A stretch of 64,000 bases of DNA from Acanthosepion esculentum (Eukaryota; Mollusca; Cephalopoda; Sepiida; Sepiidae). The notes beneath the pieces are model-generated. The model was not told where the DNA came from. It ran no database searches and saw only the letters and a program-made list of their open reading frames with translations. The first letter of the stretch is position 1, and every line of letters starts with the position of its first letter. The stretch covers positions 53,973,275-54,037,274 of the forward strand of contig OZ038487.1 in assembly GCA_964036315.1 (NCBI GenBank). Direction: 5' to 3'. Below are positions 8,570-20,115 of the stretch, one piece after another. The translations under genes and the position numbers were made by a program.

Positions 8570-10820
8570 TAATTGCAGTATGTCTCTCACTGAAAAACAG
8601 TGAATTAGTTATATTTTGACGAATAAATTAAAATAGTGAAGTTTTATCGTCAAAATGTTTGTTATTATTAAGAAGAAAGACCAAAGTATTTTTTGATGAT
8701 TATATGAAATCCTTTCTAGCACGTTCGAAATTTTTGTTAAACTTTTTTTGCATTAGCGGTCGACGTAATATTTACAATTAGAGTTTTAGCCACTTTTTTT
8801 TTTTAGATGAAAAACATATTCATTTAGAAATTCTGGCAAAAATCAAATAATTGTCGAATTTTAGTGAAACTATCATGACTTATTCACAAATGAATGAAAA
8901 TATTTTTTTTTATAAAATTTGGTAAAAAAACTTTTTTTAATCTGTTCGACTTATTTAATTTCTTGAAATTTCGAGAAATTCAATTGCAATCTCAAAATTT
9001 TTTTTCATTAGTTAAAAGCAGGACTCCTTGCAGAATGTAAATATCAATTTTTTCCAAACAACTGCTCATTTCCCGAAAATCTGCTCCAAATCGTAAAATA
9101 AAAAATGCAATAAAACTATGACATTATTTAATTAGAAAAGCTTTTAATTGGTTTTATAAAGCGATTTACTAAGAATATTATTGGCTTAAGAAAAAATGTT
9201 GATGAATAATGAATTTTTACAAGAAATGTTCTCATTTTTTTCAAATTTTAATTATAGTAATTTATAAAGTTATAAATTGTTTAAAATTCTGCATTACTTC
9301 AATCCTGTTTAATATTGTTATTAAGGGAAAAATATATTTACGAATCAAAAAAAAAATCAATAAAATCGTTTACACCCAATATTTTAAAATAAAGTTTTAA
9401 TGTTTTTTTTTTGTTTTTTTTTTTCGTATATAAAATATGTAACTTCAAACTATGGTCGACCATACACGACATAATCAGAAAATAGCGATGATTATAGTAA
9501 ATTTAAATTCAACATTCCTAAAATTAGATTTACGGAGAATATTTTCCATCATTTTTAAGATTACTGAGTACTTAAAAATATATATAAAAAAGGCGCTCAC
9601 CTGTCATTTTCTTAAATTATGTTTTAACAGATAAAGTCTCCGTAGAACAACAGTAAAAGCGCTGGCAGATTTTGTTGCTTGTTAAGTGATCGATGAGTGA
9701 CAAGCGACGGTGATAAGCGCATAATCAGCGCTACCGTTTGTTTTAAAAAAATCATTTCTCTGTTATCTTAAACTTAAATGAAATAATATTTTTTCCAAAT
9801 CAGATTAATTATACTGTAAATCAGCTAATATTTTTCAAATAAAGTTTCAGAAAAAGTATATTTCATTTTGGGGAGATTTTTAAAACTCTGAATTAACTTT
9901 TGTCTACAAATGTGTCAAAAATAGCCAATTTTGTGTAAGTGACCAAAAAGTTGAAATACCAATCTATATAATTTCTATTTGAAACACACTAGAGTATTTT
10001 ACTTACTGTAAAATCGTAAATTTAATAATTTAGCTTTCAATTAAAGCTAAAATGAAAGCTTCAGGAATGCTTTTTCATTTTTTAAAATTAATTTTAAATT
10101 TTAAACATTGTCATTAGGTATCGAAATTCAGTAGAGGTGTCTACAACATATATTAGTCATAAAAGCCATTAAAATCTTAATTCAGTAAATGTCTTAATTT
10201 TACTTTTGTATGTTTCAATCCAGAGCTGATTTTCGGTAACGGGGCTATTCGATTTTACAAAAAAATTGATGATTTATATATTCTTCAACTTTTAACTTCT
10301 ACTTTTAACTAATAATCAATAAAAATTACGCCGTTGAATTTCTCAAATTTACATAAAATTAATTAAGGGCGGGGGTATGTGAAAAAAATATTTTTACCAT
10401 GACTTTCTAAAAAAAAAAAAAAAAAAAAAACATGTCTAAAATAATTTAATTCATTTGTGAATAAGTTCTGAAAGTTTCATAAAAATCTGACAATTATTTG
10501 ATTTTTGCAAGGATTTCCAAAACAATGTTTTTTTAACGCAAAAAAATAAAAATTTCCTAACTAATCTTTGGTAGATTAAATTTCCTAACTAATCTTTGGT
10601 AGATCCGCTGTTGCCAAAAAAGAAAAAAAAAGATTTTTAACCAAAATTTCGAACGTGCTAGAAAGGATGAACAAATTTAATAAAATGATAAAAAAATACT
10701 TGGATCTTTCCTACCTAAACATTTTGACGATAAAACTTTGTTTTCATTAAGTTTGGAGCACTTTTTCATCACGTTATGCTGTTTTTTGGCGAATTAATGG
10801 AGACAACTATTTTTAAAGCA
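8570..10820. repeat. giant imperfect palindrome with arms of about 1.1 kb (foldback element)
   Basis: Left and right halves match in inverted orientation almost throughout. Exact anchors are 8,641-8,660 with 10,717-10,736 (20 of 20) and 8,711-8,734 with 10,643-10,666 (24 of 24). Weaker anchors are 8,841-8,855 with 10,489-10,503, 9,072-9,086 with 10,223-10,236, AGCGCT at 9,658 with AGCGCT at 9,727, and GTTGCTTGT at 9,674 with ACAAGCGAC at 9,700. The centre is ATCGAT near 9,689-9,694. The arms have diverged and carry indels. No long credible frame is present. It could be an old foldback DNA transposon or an inverted duplication. Confidence 0.88.
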
Positions 10821-12389
10821 CGAAGTTAATTCTTGCTTATTAGACTGACGCAACACTATCTTTCTACCCAATCACCTATTCCATTTCTTGGCTTTGTGTC
10901 TAGAACGACGTAAAAAAAAGTTATCTCCCGCCCCTACTCACGCTAACCTTACTTGCTATGTACTCATAAATGAAATGTATTCGTATAAATATTTTTACAA
11001 AATCTACTTAACCCCCCTTTCTCCTTAGAAAGGCACAATTTTATTATTATTATTATTATTAATTTTATCCATTTAATATACTTTTCTTCCCGACCCACAT
11101 GAAAATATCGCGTCTTTTTGCCTGCACTATCCACTTTATCACGGATTTTTATCTTAGCCTACCCGCTTAAAAGAGGACAAAAGGACAAAATCTCAACTCA
11201 AAATAATAAAACGGCAAAGAAAATTGACGTATAAAATAAGGAAATCTCTTGTCAATAAATCAGGGAAAAGACTCCCGCACCCACAGAGACACGGCTCGTG
11301 TTTGTCGTGCCACTGAGCTATTGATACATAATGAATATTCCTATTTCCTGGCTACAAGTGTTGTCTTTTTTCTTTCTTTTTTTTTTTTTTTTTACTTTTG
11401 TTTTAAAAAACAAAAACAAATTTATTCTGAGAACTTTATTATTTTTCCTCCCTCTCTCCCTATTTTTCTATTATTCATATTTCATTTCCAACATCCGGTC
11501 CTCTTGCCCTCAGCCTTCCCCTTTCCCTTTTACACTTGTTTTCCAATTGCTACAAAACACTTCTTCAAACCTGTGTCTTCCTTTTCCTTCTTGACGTTTT
11601 ATGTTCAATATATATAAATAAATATGTGTATACATTTCCTTTTAACTTGTCTCGCTTTTCCCCTCCTTTGACGCAAATTACCACATTTGGACACAAATCA
11701 ACTTAAGTGTATAATTTACTTTTGGAAATATTCAGTGTTTTTTTTATTTAGTTTTTTGTTTTCATTTCCCTTTCTGATTGTTTTGAGCTTTTTTTATTTT
11801 TAAAGAAAAGGAAATCTTTATATCTTTTATACATTTTCACTTTTTCGCGTATCTTTCTCTCGACATTTTGATCTTGTCCTTAGCTTTTTAGTTAGACTTT
11901 TTATGTTGTTTAGTCTTTCCTATTTGATTCCAATTCTCTCTGCATCAGTTCTTTCAATATTTTGTCGTGGCTTTTTTTGGCTAGTCTTCTACTTTACAAC
12001 TTGTGTTTGTTTTGGTCTATATTTCCATTCTTCTTTCTTTATTCAAGACTGTCTTTGTTATTTTCAAGATTTTATTCTTTCTTTCGCAAGCAAAATTTAT
12101 TGCTTTTTGATTTTCACACAAATAAGCATTTTCTTTTGTCATATTTCCTCTTCGAATAATAATGATTCCAGTCATAAAAATCGGTCAATTCAAAACTGTT
12201 ATAATTCTTCAGATTTACCAAAATTTTAGTAGATCGTGCAAAAAAAAGGATTCATGTGTTTGCGAAGGAAAACTTAAAAAAGTCTCTGTAAATTAAGATT
12301 TGGTAAAGTGAACAAATTAATTTAAATTTTTTTTCATAGCATCTGTTAATTACCGTAATCATTTTCAGACAAAATATAAACTTTATTTT
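10821..12389. other. AT/pyrimidine-rich stretch without a recognisable gene
   Basis: A (TTA)n run lies at 11,041-11,060. From about 11,370 to 12,160 the plus strand is T/C-rich, giving Phe/Ser/Leu frames up to 122 residues that look like composition artefacts. I see no transposon motif here. Confidence 0.6.
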
Positions 12390-13345
12390 TGTTAAAAACT
12401 AAAAGTCATTATCTGTCTATATTTCTGAGATGAGGTATTGTAATTATTTACACTATTAACATTGTTCGGACTGTTGTCCTCATCTTTGTTGCCATATTCT
12501 GATTCACGACGTTTCGGCCGTTGTACGCTCCGTCCTTTTTCAGGTGATTGGAATTTCAAACTGAACCATTTATTGCGTCCACCGCGGTAGTTTGTTCTAG
12601 TTCTATGTGCCATGCTTCCTCCGGGTGTCTATGTTATCTCCCTTTAACTCAATTCTCCATGTTTTTGTTCGCCAGGTATTGAACTCACAACTCTTTGGGT
12701 TAAACTAATCACTGGATCCAACCAACGCTTTTAGTTATGTGTCCTTGAGGGCATCAATGTATAAATTTTGGAGACTTATAAACTTAATGTCTTAGTAACC
12801 CTTTTTTTTTTACCAGAGCTCATATTGCAATTTTTGTTGTAGCACTGCGTATTACTGGTTCCCCTATTGTAGTCATTTCTATACTTAACCGGCTTTGGAG
12901 ATTTTTCAGGCCTAGCGTAAGTGCTGATTCCTTAAGTTTTTGTATTTTCCAGTGTTGTTCTCTATTATTTTAATCTCATCTCACAGGGAGAGGTGATCTC
13001 CCTTTTCCTTCTATATGTGGTCAGCTATGCCTGATTTTTCTATTTCCCATTATGTTACAGCTTTACGATGTTCTTGCAGTCTTACCTTAAGGTGAGGTGG
13101 CCTGTTTCCCCTTTATATTTCTTACCACAGCTGCATGGGATGGCGTACACACAGTTTTTAGTTATGTTTACTCGGAAGAGATGTCTGTGAAGTGTTGAAC
13201 CACTTTTGAAGGTTGTCCTGATGCTATAAAGGGTTCAGTTCAAAATTCCAATCACCTGAAGAAGGCCAGAGCATACAATGGCTGAAACATTGTGAATATG
13301 GCAACAAAGATGAGGACAACTGTCCGAATAATGTAAATAGTGAAA
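12390..13345 (-). mobile_element. Penelope-like element remnant with inverted terminal blocks
   Basis: The left end (12,412-12,560, minus sense) and the right end (13,215-13,345, plus sense) are inverted copies of one block that also occurs at 15.8, 28.8, 29.1, 47.4 and 52.0 kb. Inside, minus-strand reading of 13,080-13,150 gives YAIPCSCGKKYKGETG, the start of a GIY-YIG endonuclease as fused to Penelope-like reverse transcriptases, followed by decayed sequence to about 12,960. Short inverted terminal blocks are usual for Penelope-like elements. RT itself is missing. Confidence 0.75.
12503..12553 (-). ncRNA. hammerhead-ribozyme-like motif in Penelope terminal block
   Basis: On the minus strand a short arm TCAC precedes a CTGAAAA box (consensus CTGAAGA in other copies). 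A GC-rich hairpin stem follows (GGACG with loop, then CGGCC), then GAAAC, GTC and the arm GTGA, which pairs with TCAC. Hammerheads have exactly this order of boxes. Penelope-like elements are known to carry hammerhead motifs in their terminal repeats. The extra base before the stem and very short stem III leave activity doubtful. Confidence 0.5.
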
Positions 13346-14580
13346 AGGACATTAATAAAAGAATCCAATATCCGTATTGAGTGAATACTGATTCTTATAA
13401 AATTTAATTATAATTTATAAAGAAAGATTTTTAAAAAAGTATGGTATTTAAAACATTAAATTATTAATATTCAAAGTTTCAGCTTTTAAAAGTGTATAGT
13501 GGTTAACTAGAAATATAGCACACTTCAAAATGGAGCCAGGCATTTTACCATTAATAATTTGCATACATTTTGTGTCTACTAATACTACGAGGTTTGTGCA
13601 TCTGGTATAAATAAAGGACAATACATAAAGGAATTTGTCAACGTAATAGTTTGAGCAGCTGTAAGATGTAACAGTCTGAGTCAAAGTTGTAAGAGAAGTC
13701 ATTAAGAAATATTCCTGTGTTTAGTTGATTTCTGTTGTTCCTGTTTTTTTTTTCATAAGAAGAAACTGGACTAAAAAAAGAAAAGAAATTATAAAATACC
13801 ATAACAATGTATCCTAAAAATTACCAGCAATACATTTGACTCTTGAAAAAAAAACCTTTTTACAAAGATATGTCAATGAAACCTGATCTACAAATTGATT
13901 TCTTATAAAGAATACATATTCTATTCATACGAATCCATCCTAAAAATCATGTCTGCATTGAGGTTGATAAAACAAAATAAACCAAATCATCCTTCCACAA
14001 ATTCTTTCAAGTCAGTTAGCTAACATTAAAACTTAACATTCCAAACAATAAGAGAAACAGAAGCAGAATAAATAATTATTTCATTATAATGTAATTAAGA
14101 AAAAATATTCTAAATAATTTAATTTTTTTATTTACTCAGCATCTCATGCTTCGTGGTGAATCCAGAATTTAAGATTTTTATCTTTTTCCATAAATTTAAA
14201 TAATTTAAATCCAAAATATTCAAAGAGACTAAAAACATTCTTTTTTAAAAATATTTATGAATTGATTGTTCTATTACAATATAGTAAACCAATATAAAAT
14301 TAAAGCCTTTTTATTTGTCTATGTGTAATCAATAATCAATATATAAATTGGAAAATTTCAGCTTCCCTACTATTAGTCATCCAAATTCCAACCAATTGCT
14401 TCAATTATGTCCAGCCAATATGGATTAGATGAGGTACTAATAAAATGGAATAACTAACTGCCTTTAATTATCTGTTTCTCAAAAATCTGAAGTGTGACCA
14501 GTACTTATTACTCATTGGTAATTTTCTTTCCAAGAACTAAAATTTTACTTTTAGTAATATGTTTGCATAGATAAACCTAT
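13346..14580. other. AT-rich unique-looking sequence, nothing recognised
   Basis: No transposon motif, tandem repeat or credible exon is visible. The 84-residue minus frame at 13,448-13,702 has no recognisable motif. Confidence 0.5.
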
Positions 14581-14584
14581 TTTA

Positions 14585-14945
14585 CTCTATTCATAATGAG
14601 GCAACAGAAATTTGGTTCTACAGAAGGATGCTGAGAATACTGTGAACTAAACATGTGAGCAACAACAAAGCTTTAACAAAAACAGAAATACAAAAGACAC
14701 TCACACTAGAATCAAAAAGAGTTGAAATTTCTAGGGAACATAATGAAGAAAGAAAATTTGACGCTCACAGGATATACCAAAGGCAGGAGGGACAGAAGAA
14801 AATAGCAAGTAACTGATCTAATGAGCTTGTGTCAGTGGATAGCAGAACAGTGATTAAGAGAGATAGCAAAAAGTCAAATTTACTGAGAGCTATAAGGGAA
14901 GGAAATTGTGGAGAGTCATGATCATTATGTTCTGAAGGGACCTGT
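14585..14945 (+). pseudogene. non-LTR retrotransposon C-terminal fragment
   Basis: Plus-strand pieces give EIWFYRRMLRI near 14,605 and then decayed equivalents of the block that in the minus-strand copy at 16.1 kb reads LNFLWHIMKKECLENLTLTG. The end resembles the LLRAxxxRKLWRAM motif of the copy at 48.0 kb. This is the region after RT in a LINE family with YADDT at the active site. There are several frame breaks. Confidence 0.65.
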
Positions 14946-15768
14946 CACATTTCATGTCACAAGAAAATTCTAATATTAATCAGGTAATAACAGATGACAT
15001 GAGGTGTTGCGAAAAGCCTACATTTTTTATAGAAAGCAAAGTATTATATGAAGGTTTGATCTCTGTATTCCAGGGTAATTATTAATTACTTCTTAAGTTA
15101 TGTCCCGTCTGTACAGAGGCAATCTTGACTCTCCACAGCTTCCTTTTCTTGCAATATACATAAACTGTTCACTGCCGTAATTGTTCTTAGGATAGACAGT
15201 ATAGAGATCTTCTGTTGCCTTCACATTGTTTTAAATTTAGAATTGGTTTTCTTCTAGACTGGTTGCCAACCATGGCTACAGAGCCCAACATGTTATGCTG
15301 CTTAACCCACACCTGGAATTATTAATGACACAGATATATAATTTATAGAAAATTGAAATCCCGAAAAAATGTTTTCTTCAACTCAAAAGTTGTGATGTGA
15401 AACATGAAAGAAATATTTTGACATTGTCTACACACACACACACATTCATTCCATAACCATGCATATATGCAAACAAATACATGCATATGCACATAATAGA
15501 CATACACATAGATATAATAAGCACACACATATGCACATATGATAAATGTATGCATATGCATACAAATAATGAAAATCACATGCACATGCTCACATCATGC
15601 ATATATATATATATATATACACATGCACACAGGTCCACCAATATGTCTAATAAGAAAAAAACAATTATTTTACATAATCTCTTTCTTTCTTTCCCTCCTT
15701 CCTTGTCATTGCACTTAATATAGTAGTGAACATTAATTGTATAGACCAAGCATTATACAGTGAAAGTT
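14946..15768. other. unassigned DNA with CA/TA microsatellites
   Basis: A (CA)n run lies at 15,431-15,443 and a (TA)n run at 15,599-15,620, separated by loosely ATGCAC-rich sequence. A block at 15,255-15,295 (CTAGACTGGTTGCCAAC) has a similar stretch near 49,110, so a dispersed repeat may be present. Confidence 0.5.
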
Positions 15769-16072
15769 TTCAATCAAAAATAAACTGATAACTACATTAT
15801 TTACATTAGTCGGACTATTGTCCTCATCTTTGTCACCATATTTGTCACAACAATTCGGCCGTTGTACGCTCCGGCCTTCTTCAGGTGGTTGGAATTTCGA
15901 ACCGAACCCTTTATTTCGATCACTGGGGTAGACTGTTCTAGTTCCACGAGCCATGTTTGATGGATGTCAGTTATCAGTTATCTCCTGGTAATTTTCCCTC
16001 TGAAAGTTCTCCACTGCCTGAACCGGGTATTGAACTCACACACTTTGGGTCTGTCACTGGATCTAACCAAAT
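15769..16072 (-). repeat. Penelope-like terminal block (solo fragment)
   Basis: Matches the left terminal block of the element at 12.4 kb along its length, including TTCGGCCGTTGTACGCTCCG and the following GGTGGTTGGAATTTC stretch. On the minus strand the hammerhead-like order CTGAAGA, hairpin, GAA, GTTGTGA is seen at 15,845-15,892, with one changed base in the GAAAC box. An ORF starting at 15,954 shares its start MA-x-x-TRT and a KDEDNSP motif with one at 12,613. Confidence 0.75.
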
Positions 16073-16806
16073 TCAATATCCTGTCCTTTGTATTTCTACT
16101 AAATCCTGTTCTGCCACCCATTTACTCAATCTTGTTAGGTAGTTCATGCATTGTTTTCTTCTCTCCCACTTGCCTTCACTCTGTCCTGTGAGTGTCAAAT
16201 TTTCCAAGCACTCTTTCTTCATTATGTGCCATAGAAAATTCAACTCTTTCTTTCTGATGTTAAGTATATATCTCCTTCTTGTTTCCATTTTCTCTAAAGC
16301 TTTTTTTGTTGCTCACATGTTCTTGTTTATGGTATTCTCAGCATCCTTCTGTAGAACTACATTTATGCTGCCTTAAGTCTCTGTTTCATCTGTGAAGTGG
16401 CTGGCCAACATTCACTGCCATATAGGAGGACTGATAGGATCTAGCAGTTCAATGCTCTTTTCTTTGTTCCTAACAGATTTTCCCTTGTTTCTTAATATTT
16501 TGCTTAGATTAGGATTTCAGTGTTGCACTTTCCATCCTCTGATAAAACACTTCCCGGGTATTTAAATTTTTGTATTTGTTTGATTTTACTATCTCCAATT
16601 TTAAATTTGCATTTTGGGCTGTTCCTTTTGCTAACAACTATGCATTTTATCTTCTTGCAATTGATGTTTAGTCCTTTCTTCTTGCTTTCCTTTACTACCT
16701 TCTGTAAGAGTTCTTGTAGTTTCCTGTCTGTGTCTACTATCAACATTGTGTCATCTGCATAACTTACATTGTTATAAATAATCACACACTGTGAGCAAAT
16801 ATACAA
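16073..16806 (-). pseudogene. non-LTR retrotransposon RT fragment with YADDT active site
   Basis: The 16,504-16,806 minus frame contains VSYADDTMLIVDTDRKLQEL, then KESKKKGLNINCKKIKCIVV and a decayed YLGSVLSEDGKCNTEI. YADD is the RT catalytic motif. The 16,073-16,288 frame continues with FLWHIMKKECLENLTLTGQ, the C-terminal region. Frame breaks lie between the two. The same family appears at 14.6 kb (plus) and 47.9-48.9 kb (minus). LINE class not assigned. Confidence 0.85.
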
Positions 16807-16929
16807 TCACACCATATACACATATATGAAACAGTAGTACACAAATACACTATATAGACACACGCATAAACAAGTACACAACATTGTATGCCTATCACTA
16901 CTCTGTCACTATTTTAATGGCAAATGTTC

Positions 16930-17275
16930 AGACCAGCTCCATTTTTTAGTTCTACCAATTCAAACTTTTACTGCAATGACCCAGCATTCCAAATACACAC
17001 GGTCAAATCATCTGCCTTTGTATTCCATTGGAAAGAAGGAAGTTCCACACAAACAGCTTTTTCCCAAAAACTACTTATTTGTGGAACAGACTCCCAAGAG
17101 AATGCTTCCTTGATCATTATAAGCTTAACCTCTTCTAGCGTCAACCATTACCTAGCCTACACATATACTCATAATCTGCTGTTATTTCATCCATTTACAT
17201 CTATACAACAACTACATTCTGTGACCGTCTACCTTAAGTGGCTCTTGGGCCTTGTATTATGTGAATATTTAGTAT
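16930..17275 (+). pseudogene. jockey-like LINE 3' end
   Basis: Decayed plus-strand copy of the same 3' region as 19.0-19.7 kb. It resembles the serine/proline-rich stretch, then a remnant of LWNSLPR-x-FPD near 17,075-17,105, then the 3' UTR stretch ending GGCTCTTGGGCCTTGTATTA before an A run at 17,275. That UTR stretch also occurs at 50,480-50,510. Confidence 0.7.
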
Positions 17276-17999
17276 AAAAAAAATGCATAAACATTGATAT
17301 AATAAATCAACACATACATACAATAGGCAAATGTATACAAATACAAACTAATACACACGCTATACACAAACACATCCATAATAAACAAGCACAGAGATAT
17401 GCATATATAATACGCAATCACGCACGTAATATGTATATACATATGCAAACACACGCACACTTATACACACGACCTTGCATCTTTTGGCGAGCCTCATTTA
17501 GTTTTGTTTATGGATTATAGGCTTGAGAGCAACCATAAAGCATTAACAGAATTTCCAAACAGAAAAAAACTTATTATCTATGACCAGAACCACTTATATG
17601 GCAGATAATCACTATAAACCAATTTCTATTGGATTTCTCCAGAATAATCAATAACCTTTAAAGATTTGTGTATATATATATATATATATATTGTTTTTTC
17701 TTTTGCTTTTATTGTTCTGAAATTCTTCTGATCTATTTTGTTTTGCATATTGTTCCCTGCGGGCAAAGGTTGATATCACTGACTAAATTTCAATGTATTT
17801 GAATCTATTATCACAGTTCAAAAGAACAAAGGAAACTTTTATCATATGCAACTTATATACAAAGTATAAATTAAAAACAGATATTTAAAACCAACAGATA
17901 ATGAAAAATTAAATGTATACATCATTTTTACATTTTTCAGTACCAAAGATAAATAATCTTTTTGTAAATCTCTCCCATTTGCATGTTGAATCTAAATGT
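17276..17999. other. CA/TA-rich and AT-rich DNA, no gene seen
   Basis: ATA and CACA-rich stretches cover 17,290-17,470 and a (TA)n run 17,669-17,691. The remainder is AT-rich without recognisable motifs. Confidence 0.5.
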
Positions 18000-18235
18000 A
18001 CAATATTAAAGTATAACAGCTCAGATGTTGGTTTCCTGTATAAAGAGAGAGATGCAAGTTCAATTCCTGACCTGGGAATGCATTTTTCTTTACTAAGATT
18101 TCTGGAAGGTGGGGGCAAATAGCCGTGATACACGCTGTTTCATAAATAAAAATGCAGGCTGATAGACCAGATGTAATTGACATTGTTGAAAATAAGAAAG
18201 GAGCATTTATTTCAAACAAGGATATCCACAAAAAA
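18000..18235 (+). repeat. tRNA-derived SINE-like sequence
   Basis: A tRNA-like head is suggested by AGCTCAGATGTTGG (A-box-like, 18,018) and GCAAGTTCAATTCC (B-box-like, 18,053), correctly spaced for an internal RNA polymerase III promoter. It lacks matching acceptor arms, so it is not a tRNA gene. A (TA)n microsatellite follows directly. Confidence 0.55.
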
Positions 18236-18238
18236 ATT

Positions 18239-18255
18239 GTTATATATATATATAT

Positions 18256-18294
<39 letters not shown>

Positions 18295-18413
18295 TCTGTC
18301 TATAAACATTAAGTACTGTATTCAAAATATCATTGATAACTTGCATTTAAGTGGAATATTTCAATTAAGTAATTAATCATTTATATTGTGTGTGTGTATA
18401 TATATATATATAT
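18239..18413. repeat. (TA)n microsatellites
   Basis: (TA)n with two TACA interruptions at 18,239-18,291, and (TG)n(TA)n at 18,387-18,413, with unassigned AT-rich DNA between. Confidence 0.9.
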
Positions 18414-18713
18414 CCTAGTGATCCAGGAACTACCTACCTAGGTTTCACCTAAATGGATCTTCAGGGTAAGCTGGCTCTACTTAGCATATTGAGAACTTTA
18501 CATTTTTTCTTATTTACTCGATTTGGGTTTTTTCTTTGGTCTAAAAATTATGGCACTGGATGAATTTTTGGCCTACTTGGATGTTTTTAGTCCTGTCTTT
18601 TTTTTCAAAATTTTTTTCCCCAGATACCTATTTGTTTTAATATATTTTTATTTGCAAATTGTGTTATTTTTTACACCAACCGAGTATAGTTATTAACATA
18701 ATATATACAGACA

Positions 18714-18717
<4 letters not shown>

Positions 18718-18753
<36 letters not shown>
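18718..18753. repeat. (TA)n microsatellite
   Basis: Pure TA run directly before a SINE-like head. Confidence 0.95.
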
Positions 18754-18756
<3 letters not shown>

Positions 18757-18870
18757 AGGGAACACTTTGGCCATAGGAGTGGTTTACCTGATGGAAAAAG
18801 TACTCTAGGTCTGATTCCTGTCAGGAGACACATTTTTTTTTGGTGCGACCTCTTGATCTAAGCTGGTTGA
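18754..18870 (+). repeat. tRNA-derived SINE head
   Basis: TAGGTCTGATTCCTGTCAGG at 18,808-18,827 is a near match to the B-box region of the SINE at 30,955-31,140 (GGTTCGATTCCTGTCAG), followed in both by a T-rich stretch. The A-box side is degenerate. Confidence 0.5.
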
Positions 18871-19014
18871 TATTAATATTACAGTTTAAGAAAATAAAAA
18901 ACAGTGATATCAATACAAACATGCCTACCCAATACGAAAATGATTTTAATAATAAAAATTAATGTCAGATTAAAAATTTCATAGATTTAGACATATACAC
19001 TGTGCCTTGAGAAA

Positions 19015-19660
19015 CTATTGGGCTTTAAAATCACAACAATCCTCAAGTGGACTTCGTACATACGAGTCATCACTAAAGATGCAGGTAAAATGGACAGCTC
19101 CTTGTACCGTTCCAGTAATTACCTGACTCCATGTGCTATCCTCTACAAGAGGCAGATGAAGCCAAGAATGGAGTACTGTTGTCATATTTGGGTGGGAGCT
19201 GCAGAGAGTGCACTTTCCAGCCTCAACAGAGTCCAAAGGTGTCTCTGAGTCCTTGTGGCTGATGAATTATTTTCCACCCTCCAACCTCTCTCTCACAGGC
19301 GGGATGTGGCAAGCCTCTCACTGCATTATTGCAACTTTCTAAGAAAGTGCTCAGAAGAACTACATTCCTTGATTTTACCAGGCCTAAAATGCACAGCAAG
19401 GACCAGCCAAGCCACTTGCATTGTAGCAACCCCCCCACATTCCCTTCGTATTCAATCGGTAAGAAGTAAGTTCCACTGGAACAGCTTCTTCCTGCGAACT
19501 GGTGTCCTGTGGAACCAACTCCCGAGAGGATGTTTCCCCGATCACTACAATCTTAATCTGTTCAAGTCTAGGGTTAGAAGTTACCTTCCTCCATACAAAC
19601 TGCCTCCTAACATAAACCACTACCTTGAGTGTCCCCAGGACTTATGTAAAAGAAAAAAAA
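19015..19660 (+). pseudogene. jockey-like LINE, RT C-terminal end
   Basis: The best preserved plus-strand copy of this LINE's protein end. It starts with decayed RT thumb sequence ([24 protein letters not shown]), has a stop at 19,246 and continues in 19,255-19,677 with SHRRDVASLSLHYCNFLRKC, SFFLRTGVLWNQLPRGCFPD and [14 protein letters not shown]. It is 5' truncated and carries at least one stop. An A run follows at about 19,650. Confidence 0.87.
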
Positions 19661-19689
19661 AATTTCTAATCCACTGATAATTTCAGAAT

Positions 19690-19870
19690 GACAAAGTTTT
19701 TTTTTAATCCAAGCAACATGATAATGCTACTAAGATGCAAGAAGATACTGAGAGTAAAAGAGAATGAAAAAGACTATAGAAAGAACCAGAAACTAAATCC
19801 TATATAGGAAACAAAGGATAAACCTCTACACCTGTCCAAAGACTGGGACGGCGTATGAACTGGATGATTT
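19690..19870 (+). repeat. dispersed repeat shared with 32.0 kb
   Basis: The stretch around AACCAGAAACTAAATCC and GGATAAACCTCTAC matches 32,020-32,110, where the equivalent reads ACCTGAAACCCAATCC and GGATAAACCTCTAC, and the similarity continues through the following 50 bases. Identity of the family unknown. Confidence 0.6.
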
Positions 19871-19989
19871 GCAATAAATGTAACAGAAATGAAACTGAAA
19901 TATAATAGTCAGAAATGAATAACTGACAGTATTTCATCTAATACTTAGAAATTAGATTAATTCTAAAATAGTTAAATATATAACAGGAT

Positions 19990-20115
19990 GTTATTGATAA
20001 GTAGGTGGTTAATGGCTTGAAACGAGAAAGCAAGCCAAGTTCAATTTCCAGCCAAGTTCGTTATATTCACTTCAGTGAATTTAAGGAGAGTCAATGCATT
20101 CCTTCAAACTTCCAA
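19990..20115 (+). repeat. SINE fragment related to the 5S-tRNA SINE
   Basis: Contains AAGTTCAATTTCCAG (B-box-like) followed by TTCGTTATATTCACTT, which matches the tRNA-to-tail junction of the SINE at 50,009-50,380. No 5S-like head is visible here, so it is either truncated or a tRNA-only relative. Confidence 0.55.

Noticed and set aside
11249..12229. Phe/Ser-rich frames up to 122 residues resembling membrane segments
   Set aside because: They overlap in different frames and follow T/C-rich composition, with no conserved motif or start context.
19015..19236. Minus-strand 73-residue frame as a gene
   Set aside because: It is the antisense of a well-supported LINE coding stretch on the plus strand.
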